From JBDLRH01 sp039800165 (GTDB taxonomy: Bacteria > Pseudomonadota > Gammaproteobacteria > Burkholderiales > Burkholderiaceae_C), in the NCBI GenBank assembly GCA_039800165.1, contig JBDLRH010000150.1, positions 1 to 64,000 on the forward strand: a stretch of 64,000 bases of DNA, given 5' to 3'. The notes beneath the pieces were generated by a model that saw nothing but the letters and a program-made list of their open reading frames with translations, was not told where the DNA came from and did no database searches. Positions 9,038 to 17,287 of the stretch are shown here, piece by piece. Each line of letters begins with the position of its first letter. Within the stretch, counting starts at the first letter, position 1. The translations under genes were made by a program, and so were the position numbers.

Positions 9038-10144
9038 ATGTTCAGTTTCTTCCGTAAAAAGTCCCCGGCGCCGACCTCGGAGCCTGTCGCACCGCCTGCG
9101 GGCGGCCCTTTGGCCGTTGCAGCAGCCCCGGCGACGGCGACGGCAGGCGCCACCGCACCGGCGGCGGTACTGGCAGCCGCCAGTGATCCAGCTGCCAGTG
9201 ACCCAGCCAGCCCGGCGGTGCGCCAGGGCTGGATGCAGCGCCTGCGCGAGGGCCTGCGCAAGACCGGCAGCAGCATCGCCACCGTCTTTACCGGCACCCG
9301 CATCGACGATGCGCTGTACGAAGAGCTCGAATCGGCGCTGTTGATGTCCGATGCCGGCGTCAAGGCCACCGAACACCTTCTTGCCGACCTCAAGCGCCGG
9401 GTCAAGGAGGCGCGGGCCACCGAGCCTGTGGCGGTCAAGCACCTGCTGGTGGACGCCATCGCCGAGTTGCTGGCGCCGCTGCAAAAGCCGCTGGCCATCG
9501 GCGAGCAGACGCCCACGGTGATCATGGTGGCCGGCGTCAACGGCGCGGGCAAGACCACCTCCATCGGCAAGCTCACGCGGCACCTGGCCGACGAAGGCGC
9601 GAGCGTGCTGCTGGCCGCAGCAGACACCTTCCGTGCCGCAGCGCGCGAGCAGCTGGGCATCTGGGCCGACCGCAACCGGGTGGAAATCGTCAGCCAGGAA
9701 GGCGGCGACCCGTCGGCCGTCAGCTTCGATGCGGTGGTGGCCGGCCGCGCCCGCGGCAAGGATGTGGTGCTGGTGGACACCGCCGGGCGCCTGCCCACGC
9801 AGCTGCACCTGATGGATGAGCTCAAGAAGCTGCGCCGCACGATCACCAAGGCCGGCAGCGCCGATGCCAGCACCGCCGCCACGGTGGATGCGCCGCACGA
9901 GGTGCTGCTGGTGATCGACGGCAATACGGGGCAAAACGCGCTGGCGCAGGTGCGCGCCTTTGACGACGCGCTGGGCCTCACCGGCCTGATCGTCACCAAG
10001 CTGGATGGCACCGCCAAGGGCGGCGTGCTGTGCGCGATTGCGCAAGAGCGCCCGGTGCCGGTGTACTTCATCGGCGTGGGCGAAAAGCTCGAAGACCTGC
10101 AGACCTTCGACGCGCGCGAATTCGCTCAAGCGCTGCTGGGATAA
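9038..10144 (+). CDS. ftsY: Signal recognition particle receptor FtsY
   Basis: SRP-receptor GTPase (368 aa) that docks ribosome-SRP complexes to the membrane for co-translational insertion. The N-terminal A domain is short and Ala/Pro-rich (residues 1 to about 65). The NG domain follows, with the P-loop VNGAGKTTSIGKL, the DTAGRLPT motif (G3) and TKLDGTAKGG (G4 and closing loop). The start MFSFFRKKSP has a basic, amphipathic, membrane-binding character. It is divergent from the M16 genes, so the 28 bases between the starts must hold or overlap both promoters. Confidence 0.97.
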   Translation: MFSFFRKKSPAPTSEPVAPPAGGPLAVAAAPATATAGATAPAAVLAAASDPAASDPASPAVRQGWMQRLREGLRKTGSSIATVFTGTRIDDALYEELESALLMSDAGVKATEHLLADLKRRVKEARATEPVAVKHLLVDAIAELLAPLQKPLAIGEQTPTVIMVAGVNGAGKTTSIGKLTRHLADEGASVLLAAADTFRAAAREQLGIWADRNRVEIVSQEGGDPSAVSFDAVVAGRARGKDVVLVDTAGRLPTQLHLMDELKKLRRTITKAGSADASTAATVDAPHEVLLVIDGNTGQNALAQVRAFDDALGLTGLIVTKLDGTAKGGVLCAIAQERPVPVYFIGVGEKLEDLQTFDAREFAQALLG

Positions 10145-10178
10145 GCCGACGACGACTGAACAACGATACGCAACAACA

Positions 10179-10198
10179 GGCCCGCATCACGACGGGCC
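10179..10198 (+). terminator. Weak hairpin after ftsY
   Basis: GGCCCG (10179-10184) pairs with CGGGCC (10193-10198) around an 8-base loop. Only a poor U-tract (GGCATTT) follows, so it may attenuate or simply separate ftsY from the next gene. Confidence 0.3.
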
Positions 10199-10217
10199 GG
10201 CATTTCAGGGAGCGCTC

Positions 10218-11507
10218 ATGACCAACAACATCCATCCCCCCTCGTGGCCGCGGCGCCGCTGGCTGCGTGTGGCCACGGCGGCAACAGCGGCCACAGCGGC
10301 TGTCGCCGCAAGTGGCCTGGGCCTGGCCGGGCCCGCTCTGGCGCAGGCAAGCCCTGCGGCGGGGTCGTCCGCTGCAGCGGCCCCGGCCGCATGGGCAGCC
10401 ATCGAACAACGCGCCCGCGGCCAGAAGGTGTTCTTCAACGCCTGGGGCGGCAGCGAGCGCACCAACGCCTACCTGCAGTGGGCGGCGGCCGAGGTGAACC
10501 GCCGCTTCGGCGTGCAGGTCGAGCATGTGAAGCTGACCGACACGGTGGAGGCGGTGCGCCGCGTGCGCAGCGAGAAGGCCGCGGGCAAGGCCAGCGGCGG
10601 CAGCGTCGACGTGGTGTGGATCAACGGCGAAAACTTCCTGGCGATGAAGCGCGAGGGCCTGCTGTTCGGCCCGTTCGCCGAGAGCCTGCCGCACTTCCAG
10701 TGGGTGGATGTGCAGGGCAAGCCCACCACCCGCATCGACTTCTCCGAGCCGGTGGAGGGCATGGAAGCGCCGTGGGGCATGGCGCAGTTCACGCTGTATG
10801 GCGACCGCCAGCGCGTGCCGAACCCGCCGCGCAGCATGGCCGCGCTGGCTGACTTTGCGCGCGCCCACCCGGGCCGCGTCACCTACCCGCGCCCGCCTGC
10901 GTTCATCGGCACCACCTTCCTGAAGCAGGCGCTGCTGGAGCTGAACACCGACCGCAGCGCGCTGTACCGCCCGGTCACGCCTGAGGCGCTGGCGCAGGCC
11001 GGCGCGCCGCTGTGGCGCTATCTGGATGCACTGCACCCGCACCTGTGGCGCAGCGGCAGGCAGTTTCCGCAAACACCGGCGGCCATCCGCCAGATGGTGG
11101 CTGACGGAGAACTCTTCATCGCGCTGAGCTTCAACCCCAATGAAGCGGCCAACGAAGTGGCGGCCAGGCGCCAGCCCGAGAGCACCCATGCCTGGCAGAT
11201 GAGCGCAGGCAGCATCGGCAACACGCACTTTCTGGCGATCCCGTTCAACTCGGGCGCGAAGGAAGGCGCGCAGGTGCTGATCAACTTCCTGATGTCGCCC
11301 GAGGCGCAGGCGCGCAAGGCCGACATCAGCGTGTGGGGCGACCCGACGGTGCTGGCGGTGGATCGCCTGAGCGCCGCCGACAAGGCCCGCTTCACCTCGG
11401 CTGCGCGCCCCGGGCAGGTGGAGCAGGTCGCACCCGTCATCCCCGAGCCGCATGGCAGCTGGGTGGACGCACTCGAGCGCGAGTGGCTGCGCCGCTACGG
11501 CAGCTGA
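10218..11507 (+). CDS. YnjB-like ABC transporter substrate-binding protein
   Basis: About 429 aa. The exported protein has an Arg-rich, possibly Tat-type leader (WPRRRWLRVATAATAA...ALAQA). The mature part resembles E. coli YnjB: FNAWGGSERTNAYLQWAAAEV, VDVVWINGENFLAMKREGLLFGPF, and FNPNEAANEVA. The ATG at 10218 sits at the end of CATTTCAGGGAGCGCTC (AGGGAG Shine-Dalgarno). It precedes YnjC-, YnjD- and YnjF-like genes in the same order as the E. coli ynj locus. The transported compound is unknown. Confidence 0.85.
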   Translation: MTNNIHPPSWPRRRWLRVATAATAATAAVAASGLGLAGPALAQASPAAGSSAAAAPAAWAAIEQRARGQKVFFNAWGGSERTNAYLQWAAAEVNRRFGVQVEHVKLTDTVEAVRRVRSEKAAGKASGGSVDVVWINGENFLAMKREGLLFGPFAESLPHFQWVDVQGKPTTRIDFSEPVEGMEAPWGMAQFTLYGDRQRVPNPPRSMAALADFARAHPGRVTYPRPPAFIGTTFLKQALLELNTDRSALYRPVTPEALAQAGAPLWRYLDALHPHLWRSGRQFPQTPAAIRQMVADGELFIALSFNPNEAANEVAARRQPESTHAWQMSAGSIGNTHFLAIPFNSGAKEGAQVLINFLMSPEAQARKADISVWGDPTVLAVDRLSAADKARFTSAARPGQVEQVAPVIPEPHGSWVDALEREWLRRYGS

Positions 11508-11513
11508 ACACCC

Positions 11514-13310
11514 ATGCCAGGCGCGCCCCCACCGGGCCTGCGCCCGCACCCCCTGAAGCGGATGCGCACACACGCTGCAGCGCTGATGCTGGCAGCCATG
11601 GCGGCGCTGCCCCTGGCCTGGGCTGCGGCGGCGGCCGTGGCGGCCGCATTCAGCACGCAAGCCTGGCGCGATCTGTTTCAACATCCTTCGCTGTGGCGCG
11701 CGCTGGGCATGACGCTGTGGACAGGCCTGGCCGCCACCGCACTGTCGGTTGCGGCCACCGCGTGGGTGCTGTCGCGCAGCTTCCCGGGCCCGCTGTGGGC
11801 ACGCGCCCTGCGCTGGCTGCCGCCGATGCTGTCGGTGCCGCATGTGGCGCTCGCCATTGGCGTGGCCTTTCTGGTGGCGCCCGGCGGCTGGCTGCTGCGT
11901 GCGCTGTCGCCCTGGGCCACCGGCTTCGATGCGCCACCGCCCTGGCAGACCACGCAAGACCCGTTGGGCCTGGGGCTGATCGCGGTGCTGGTGGCCAAAG
12001 AGGTGCCCTTCCTGCTGTGGGCGGCAGCCACGCAATTGCAGCGCGCGGATGCGGCGCAGCGCCTGACGCGCGAGCTGCAGCTGGCGCAGACGCTCGGCTA
12101 CACGCCGCGGCGCGCGTGGTGGCGCGTGCTGTGGCCGCAAATCGGGCCACGGCTGTGGGCACCGATCGTGGCGGTGCTGGCCTACAGCCTCACGGTGGTG
12201 GACATGGCGCTGGTGATCGGCCCGCTGGCCCCGCCCACGCTGTCGGTGCTGGCATGGCAGTGGCTGGGCGATGGTGACCCGCAGACACAGGCGCAAGGGG
12301 CCGCAGCGGCCTGGCTGCTGGCGCTGGCGGTGGCGCTGTGCAGCGCGCTGGTGTGGGCGCTGCGCGGGGTGTGGGCCCAACGCACTGGACGCACTGGCCA
12401 CACCGGCCGCACCGATGGCCAGCGTGGCCGCGATACCCGCACCCGAATGCGTGCCGGGCGTCTTGCCTCGTTCGCGTCGTTCGCCTCGTTCGCGTCGTTG
12501 CGATGGCGCGCCTCGCCACAGCCACCCGCCACGCGCCGGGCATCACCCGTCCTTCATCCCTTGCTGTTCTGGAGTGGCCTGTACCTGCTGGCCCTTTCGG
12601 CACTGGCGCTGGGCAGCGTGGCGGGCGTGTGGCCGTTTCCGCAGGCGTGGCCCCGGCAGTGGACGATGGATGCCTGGCTGTCGGTGACGCGCAGTGCCGG
12701 CACGCTGTGGACCACGCTGTGGCTGGCTGTGTGCGCCAGCGCCAGTGCCCTGGTGTGGTCGATCGCGTGGCTGGAGCTGGCACCACCGCGCTGGGACGCC
12801 CTGCTGCGCCGGCTGCTGTACCTGCCGCTGCTGCTGCCCTCGCTGCTGTGGGTCATCGGCTTGCACCAGCTGTCGTTGCACTGGGGCTGGGACGCGCAAG
12901 CGCAGGGCCTGTGGCTCGCGCACACCCTGGCCGCCCTGCCTTATGTGCTGATTGCGCTGAGCCCGGCGTATCTGGGCTTTGATGTGCGGCATGCGCAGGT
13001 GGCCGCCACGCTCGGGCATGCGCGCATCGTGTTCCTGTGGCGCATCAAGTGGCCGCTGCTCAAGGCATCGCTGTGGTCGGCCTTCGCGGTGGGCTGCGCG
13101 GTCAGCATCGCGCAGTACCTGCCCACGCTGTTTGTCGGTGCGGGCCGCTTTGCCACCGTGACCACCGAGGCCGTCACGCTGGCCAGCGGCGCGCAGCGTT
13201 CACTGACGGCCGCCTACGCGGCGCTGCAGGCCTTGCTGCCGGCCGCGCTGTTTGCACTGGCGGTGTGGGCCGGCCGGCCGCGCACGTTCGTGAGAGCATC
13301 GCGCGCATGA
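11514..13310 (+). CDS. YnjC-like ABC transporter permease, two fused permease halves
   Basis: Integral membrane protein of 598 aa with two BPD-type permease domains. The first half ends near residue 285 and the second starts near residue 345. Each half carries an EAA-like loop: AQTLGYTPRRAWWRVLWPQIGPRLW in the first, and ATLGHARIVFLWRIKWPLL in the second. The halves are joined by an unusual linker, RTGRTGHTGRTDG...FASFASFASL, built from 9-bp tandem repeats. It starts 7 bases after the binding-protein stop, and its stop overlaps the ATPase start. Confidence 0.87.
   Translation: MPGAPPPGLRPHPLKRMRTHAAALMLAAMAALPLAWAAAAAVAAAFSTQAWRDLFQHPSLWRALGMTLWTGLAATALSVAATAWVLSRSFPGPLWARALRWLPPMLSVPHVALAIGVAFLVAPGGWLLRALSPWATGFDAPPPWQTTQDPLGLGLIAVLVAKEVPFLLWAAATQLQRADAAQRLTRELQLAQTLGYTPRRAWWRVLWPQIGPRLWAPIVAVLAYSLTVVDMALVIGPLAPPTLSVLAWQWLGDGDPQTQAQGAAAAWLLALAVALCSALVWALRGVWAQRTGRTGHTGRTDGQRGRDTRTRMRAGRLASFASFASFASLRWRASPQPPATRRASPVLHPLLFWSGLYLLALSALALGSVAGVWPFPQAWPRQWTMDAWLSVTRSAGTLWTTLWLAVCASASALVWSIAWLELAPPRWDALLRRLLYLPLLLPSLLWVIGLHQLSLHWGWDAQAQGLWLAHTLAALPYVLIALSPAYLGFDVRHAQVAATLGHARIVFLWRIKWPLLKASLWSAFAVGCAVSIAQYLPTLFVGAGRFATVTTEAVTLASGAQRSLTAAYAALQALLPAALFALAVWAGRPRTFVRASRA
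12381..12416 (+). repeat. 9-bp tandem repeat in the permease linker (first set)
   Basis: Four imperfect copies of a 9-base unit: CGCACTGGA, CGCACTGGC, CACACCGGC and CGCACCGAT. They are in frame and encode RTG-RTG-HTG-RTD. Confidence 0.8.
12468..12499 (+). repeat. 9-bp tandem repeat in the permease linker (second set)
   Basis: About three and a half copies of TCGTTCGCS, in frame and encoding FAS-FAS-FAS. It lies 50 bases after the first repeat set, in the same inter-domain linker. Confidence 0.8.
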
Positions 13311-13936
13311 GCCTCGTCATCGATGCCCGGGAGCTGTCGCTCGGCAGCCGCGTGCTGCTGCGCGACCTGCACATCGAGGTGCCTGCCGGCGCCATCCACA
13401 CGGTGATGGGCGACAGCGGTTCGGGCAAGTCCAGCCTGCTGGCAGCGGTGTGCGGCACGCTGGCGCCCGAGTTCACCTGGCGCGGTGCCATCACGCTGGA
13501 GGGCACCGCCCTGGACGATCTGCCCACCCACCGTCGCCGCGTGGGGCTGCTGTTTCAGGACGACCTGCTGTTCGCCCACATGACGGTGCGCGAGAACCTG
13601 CTGTTTGCGGTGCCGGCCGGCCCGCGCGACCAGCGCGAGGCAGCAGTCGCGCAGGCGCTGGCCGATCTGGAGTTGCCCGGCTACGCCGACGCCGACCCGG
13701 CCACGCTGTCGGGCGGACAACGTCAGCGGGTGGCGCTGATGCGGGCGCTGCTGGCGCAGCCGCACGCGCTGCTGCTCGACGAGCCCTTCTCGCGGCTGGA
13801 CGCCGCCTTGCGCCAGCGCATGCGCGAATTCGTGTTTGCGCAGGTGCGCACACGCGGCGTGCCCACCCTGCTGGTCACCCACGACGAAGCCGACATCGCC
13901 GACGCGCAGCGGCTCACGCGGCTGGTGGCTGCCTGA
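13307..13936 (+). CDS. YnjD-like ABC transporter ATP-binding protein
   Basis: ATPase of about 209 aa. Walker A is GDSGSGKSS, the Q-loop LFQDDLLF, the signature LSGGQRQRVALMRAL and Walker B LLLDEPFSRLD, with H-loop VTHDEAD. The ATG at 13307 overlaps the permease stop (ATGA), which fixes the start. It completes a YnjB-C-D importer and is followed 2 bases later by a YnjF-like enzyme. Confidence 0.9.
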   Translation: MSLVIDARELSLGSRVLLRDLHIEVPAGAIHTVMGDSGSGKSSLLAAVCGTLAPEFTWRGAITLEGTALDDLPTHRRRVGLLFQDDLLFAHMTVRENLLFAVPAGPRDQREAAVAQALADLELPGYADADPATLSGGQRQRVALMRALLAQPHALLLDEPFSRLDAALRQRMREFVFAQVRTRGVPTLLVTHDEADIADAQRLTRLVAA

Positions 13937-13938
13937 AC

Positions 13939-14544
13939 ATGTTCGATCGTGCCCTGTCCCGCCTGATCGCGCGCCCGCTGCAGTCACTGGCGCATGTGCT
14001 GCACCGCAGTGGCGTCGGTGCGAATGCGGTCACCGTGGCAGGGTTTGCACTCGGCGTGGCAGCAGCGGTAGCCATCGCACTACAGGCCTTCGGGGCAGCG
14101 ATCGCGCTGCTGCTCGCATCGCGTCTGTGCGACGGGCTGGACGGCGCGATCGCACGCATCACCGCGCCCACCGACGCCGGCGGTTTTCTGGACATCGCGC
14201 TGGACTTCCTGTTCTACGCCAGCATTCCACTGGCGTTTGCCTTCGCTGACCCGGCCCGCAACGCGCTGGCGGCCGCAGGGCTGCTGGCGGCCTTCATCGG
14301 CACGGGTTCGAGTTTTCTGGCGTTTGCGACGATCGCCGCCAAGCGGCAGATGAGCAGCACCGACTACCCCGACAAATCGTTCTACTTCCTGGGCGGGCTG
14401 ACCGAAGCCAGCGAGACGCTGGCCTTCTTCATCGCGATGTGCCTGTGGCCGCAGCACTTTGCGCTGCTGGCCTGGGTGTTTGCAGGCCTGTGCGTGCTGA
14501 CCACCGCCACGCGAATCTGGTGGGGATACACCCGCTTTCGCTGA
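13939..14544 (+). CDS. CDP-alcohol phosphatidyltransferase family protein (YnjF-like)
   Basis: Membrane enzyme of about 201 aa that exchanges CMP of a CDP-alcohol for another alcohol. The family motif reads DGLDGAIARITAPTDAGG FLDIALD. The gap between 'AR' and the following G is 7 residues here, against 8 in the usual consensus. The start lies 2 bases after the YnjD-like stop. In E. coli ynjF also closes the ynjABCDEF locus; the ynjE sulfurtransferase is absent here. Substrates are unknown. Confidence 0.85.
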   Translation: MFDRALSRLIARPLQSLAHVLHRSGVGANAVTVAGFALGVAAAVAIALQAFGAAIALLLASRLCDGLDGAIARITAPTDAGGFLDIALDFLFYASIPLAFAFADPARNALAAAGLLAAFIGTGSSFLAFATIAAKRQMSSTDYPDKSFYFLGGLTEASETLAFFIAMCLWPQHFALLAWVFAGLCVLTTATRIWWGYTRFR

Positions 14545-14553
14545 AGCCCCGAC

Positions 14554-15582
14554 TCAGCCCGGCGCCTGCTGTAGCGCGCCGAAGAAGTCGTTGAAGATCG
14601 CGTCGCGCTGCACGGCGTGGGCTTCGCGCATCCGGTGCCGGCCCTCTGCTTCATCCACACGCTGCCAGCGCTTGTCGTCGCCCAGGCGGGGTGTGCGCAC
14701 CAGCTCGCTTGGTACCCACGCCGGCTCAAGAAGCCAGGCGATGTTGATCACGTCCCAGATCACCCAGCTGTGCGGCGTGCCGCCATCGCGAAGGTGCTGC
14801 AGCCCGAGCAGGGGCCACAGCGGGTTGTCGGTGAACAGCCGATGCAGGTACGCGCCGATGGCACCGCAGGGCTGCACATGGCGCTGCATTTCAGCCAGAG
14901 ACAGGCGCAACTGCGCACCCACATGAAAGCCTGGCAGGTACACATGCGGTACGCCGCTGTCCAGCAGCCAGCGGCTGGCCAGCAGGTCTTGCTCGAGGTT
15001 GAAGGAGTGATTCACCTGCGGCGCATGCGACGGGTAGCCGCTGGTCCAGACCACCACAATGCGCTGCGCGATGTCAGGCGCGAGCAGCAAGGCGCTGGCG
15101 ATGTTGGTGACGCAGCCCAACGCCACCACGTACAGCGTGTCGCGCTCGGGCGTGGCACGCGCGGTGGCGATCAGGTGATCGACCGCATCGCTCTTCAGCG
15201 GCTTCGCCAGGTCGCTCAGGTAGCCCGCGCTGCCGCGCTGCACCCGGGCGGCATCGGGCAGGTGCAGCAAGTCGAGCACGCGACGGATTTCATCGAAGCT
15301 GCGCACCATGCCTTCGGCAGGCGGGTTGAACGGCGCGGCATCCACCGGTGCATGGGGCAGTGCAGCGCGGCGGTGCGCGAAGGAAAACGGCGCGGCGTAC
15401 AGGCCCTGCACGCGCAGGCGCTCGGGCCGCAACAAGGCCCAGGCCAGTGCGAACTGGTCGTCGATCTCGTTGGCCGCGTCGGTGTCGATCACGATGCGCA
15501 GCGCGCGCCCCGGCCCGGGCGGCGCCAGTCGCTGCGCGTACCAGGCGTCGTCGCGGTGAAGGGCTTGGGGAAGATGCGTCAT
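14554..15582 (-). CDS. Nucleoside hydrolase (IUNH superfamily)
   Basis: Cytosolic N-ribohydrolase-like enzyme of about 342 aa. The N-terminal calcium-binding signature is divergent: IDTDAANEIDDQFALAWAL instead of DTDPGxDD. Further family motifs are VVALGCVTNIASALLLAP and a late D in VIWDVINIAWLL. The start at 15582 (MTHLPQALHRDD) avoids overlap with the HNH gene; an upstream ATG at 15603 is possible. It is last in a minus-strand group with the HNH, glycosyltransferase and kinase genes. The true substrate is uncertain, as this divergent clade is poorly characterised. Confidence 0.8.
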   Translation of the reverse strand: MTHLPQALHRDDAWYAQRLAPPGPGRALRIVIDTDAANEIDDQFALAWALLRPERLRVQGLYAAPFSFAHRRAALPHAPVDAAPFNPPAEGMVRSFDEIRRVLDLLHLPDAARVQRGSAGYLSDLAKPLKSDAVDHLIATARATPERDTLYVVALGCVTNIASALLLAPDIAQRIVVVWTSGYPSHAPQVNHSFNLEQDLLASRWLLDSGVPHVYLPGFHVGAQLRLSLAEMQRHVQPCGAIGAYLHRLFTDNPLWPLLGLQHLRDGGTPHSWVIWDVINIAWLLEPAWVPSELVRTPRLGDDKRWQRVDEAEGRHRMREAHAVQRDAIFNDFFGALQQAPG

Positions 15583-15602
15583 CGCTTCACGGTGGGTGCC
15601 CA

Positions 15603-15956
15603 TCATGCCCGCAGCCGCTGGCTCTTGCGGGTGCGTTCCATGAAGCCCGGGGGCTTGGTACGCACCCACGCCACAAAGCGCGCCATCGCAGGATGGCCCA
15701 GCAGCGCCTCGACCGAGGCGTATTCGCGCGCCAGCTCGGTCTCGGTGAACAGCGCATGGATCTGCCGGTGACAGATGCGGTGCAGCGCCTCGGTGTGGCG
15801 CCCGCCCTTGGACTTGGGCACCAGGTGGTGCGCATCACGCTGATCGGGCGGGATCGGCCGATCGCACAGCGGGCAGATCTCATCAACGCGAGTGCTTGCT
15901 TGCGCCCGCACCGCATCGCCGGACAACGCGGCCAGTCGCTTGATGCGGCCTTTCAT
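15603..15956 (-). CDS. HNH endonuclease-like protein
   Basis: Small protein (117 aa) with an HNH/zinc-type core: CPLCDRPIPP, then AHHLVPKSKGG and LHRICHRQIHALFTETEL. This is a Cys4-type HNH layout. The ATG at 15956 overlaps the stop of the glycosyltransferase fusion (ATGA), so the genes appear translationally coupled. Its cellular role is unknown. It is often a lone house-keeping HNH in betaproteobacteria rather than part of a restriction system, and no methylase is nearby. Confidence 0.8.
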   Translation of the reverse strand: MKGRIKRLAALSGDAVRAQASTRVDEICPLCDRPIPPDQRDAHHLVPKSKGGRHTEALHRICHRQIHALFTETELAREYASVEALLGHPAMARFVAWVRTKPPGFMERTRKSQRLRA

Positions 15957-17287
15957 GCGCCCTGCCCCTGCAGTGCGCGCTGCAACCGCGCCCAATCGTC
16001 GGGTGTGTCCACATCCCACAGCGTGGGCAGCTCGTGCCAGTTCAGGCCTGCATCGCGCAGGCGATCGCGGGTCTGCGCGAGCACGCTCCCGGTGCTCCAC
16101 GCCACGCCTTCAAACACGGCGGGGCACGGCCGGCGCAGCCCGATCAGCACATAGCCGCCGTCTTCGGCCGGGATCAGCACCGCATCGTGCTCGGCCAGCG
16201 CGCGTGCCGCCGCCAGCAGATGGCCGGGCGACAGCGGCGGGCAGTCTGTGCCCACCAGCAGCAAGGGCAAGCCCGGGTGCGCGCTGAAGTGTGTGGCGAA
16301 GGCGTGCGCCATGCGCGCACCCAGGTCGCCGCTGGGTTGCTCGTGCCACTGCAAGGCTTCGCCCGCCCCTGCCGAGCGACGCAGGGCGCGAAAGAAGCGC
16401 AGCGATGCCGATGGCGCCACCCACAGCTGCACCCCGGTGCCCATGCGCTGCGCCGCCTGACTGGCCAGCCGCAGCGTGTGCAGCGCAAAGCGGCGCTGTA
16501 CACGCGCCGCACCCCGCGCGCCCAGCGCCGGGATCAGCCGCGTCTTGGCAAGGCCTGGCACCGGCGCCTTGGCCAGCACCGCCACATGGGCGTGCGGCAC
16601 AGGCGGCTCTGTCCGGTAGCCGTACCGCTGCGCCAGCTCGGCGGCATCGGCGCCAAAGAAATAAGACGCACGCAAGCGCCACATCAACGCGATGGTGCGC
16701 CACACGCCCCGCTGCTCCCAGCGCCGGCCGGAGGTGACGACCCGCTCGCGCAGGCAACACGGCGGCGCGATGCGCTTCAGACGCCGGCTGATCTCGATGT
16801 CTTCCATCAGCGGCTGGGCGGGAAAGCCGCCCACGCGCGCAAACGCGTCGCGGGTGATGAAGATCGCCTGGTCGCCGGTGGCGATACCGCTGTATCGCGA
16901 TCGCGCATTCATCATCGCGCCCACCACACGCAGCATCGGATGGCGGCCGTCGATCTGCACATCAAAGCGGCCCCAGGCTGCGCCGCGCTGCACGGCGTGC
17001 AGCACCGAGCGGTCGGCCTGCAACGGCAGCGCGGTGTCGGCATGCAGGAACAGCAACACATCGCCACACGCGGCTGCCGCGCCAGCGTTCATCTGTGCGG
17101 CGCGACCACGCGCCGCCAGCAGCAGCCGGTCGGCACGCGGGCGGGCCAGCATCCAGCTGTCGTCGGTGCTGCCGCCGTCCACCACGACCAGCTCCGCGCC
17201 GCGCGCCCGCAACGGCGCCAGCGCATCGAGCCGCGCGGCCAGCGTTGCGCCCTCGTTGAGCACCGGCACGATGATCGACAGGCGCAT
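15953..17287 (-). CDS. Fused glycosyltransferases: TIGR04283-like family 2 domain plus TIGR04282-like (DUF2064) domain
   Basis: 444 aa with two catalytic units. Residues 1 to about 225 form a GT-A family 2 transferase: RLSIIVPVLNEGATL, VVDGGSTDDS, LFLHADTALP and GIATGDQAIFI. Residues from about 234 form a CofC/DUF2064-like transferase: VAVLAKAPVPGLAKTRLIPALG, LLVGTDCPPLSP and EDGGYVLIGLRRP. From memory, these families are TIGR04283 and TIGR04282, described as rSAM/selenodomain- or arsenosugar-associated; they are usually separate neighbouring genes. Start and stop overlap the adjacent genes by 4 bases on both sides. Confidence 0.85.
   Translation of the reverse strand: MRLSIIVPVLNEGATLAARLDALAPLRARGAELVVVDGGSTDDSWMLARPRADRLLLAARGRAAQMNAGAAAACGDVLLFLHADTALPLQADRSVLHAVQRGAAWGRFDVQIDGRHPMLRVVGAMMNARSRYSGIATGDQAIFITRDAFARVGGFPAQPLMEDIEISRRLKRIAPPCCLRERVVTSGRRWEQRGVWRTIALMWRLRASYFFGADAAELAQRYGYRTEPPVPHAHVAVLAKAPVPGLAKTRLIPALGARGAARVQRRFALHTLRLASQAAQRMGTGVQLWVAPSASLRFFRALRRSAGAGEALQWHEQPSGDLGARMAHAFATHFSAHPGLPLLLVGTDCPPLSPGHLLAAARALAEHDAVLIPAEDGGYVLIGLRRPCPAVFEGVAWSTGSVLAQTRDRLRDAGLNWHELPTLWDVDTPDDWARLQRALQGQGA

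Noticed and set aside
15603..15956. HNH gene as part of a restriction or mobile element
   Set aside because: No methylase, integrase or repeat is nearby, and it is translationally coupled to a metabolic gene.
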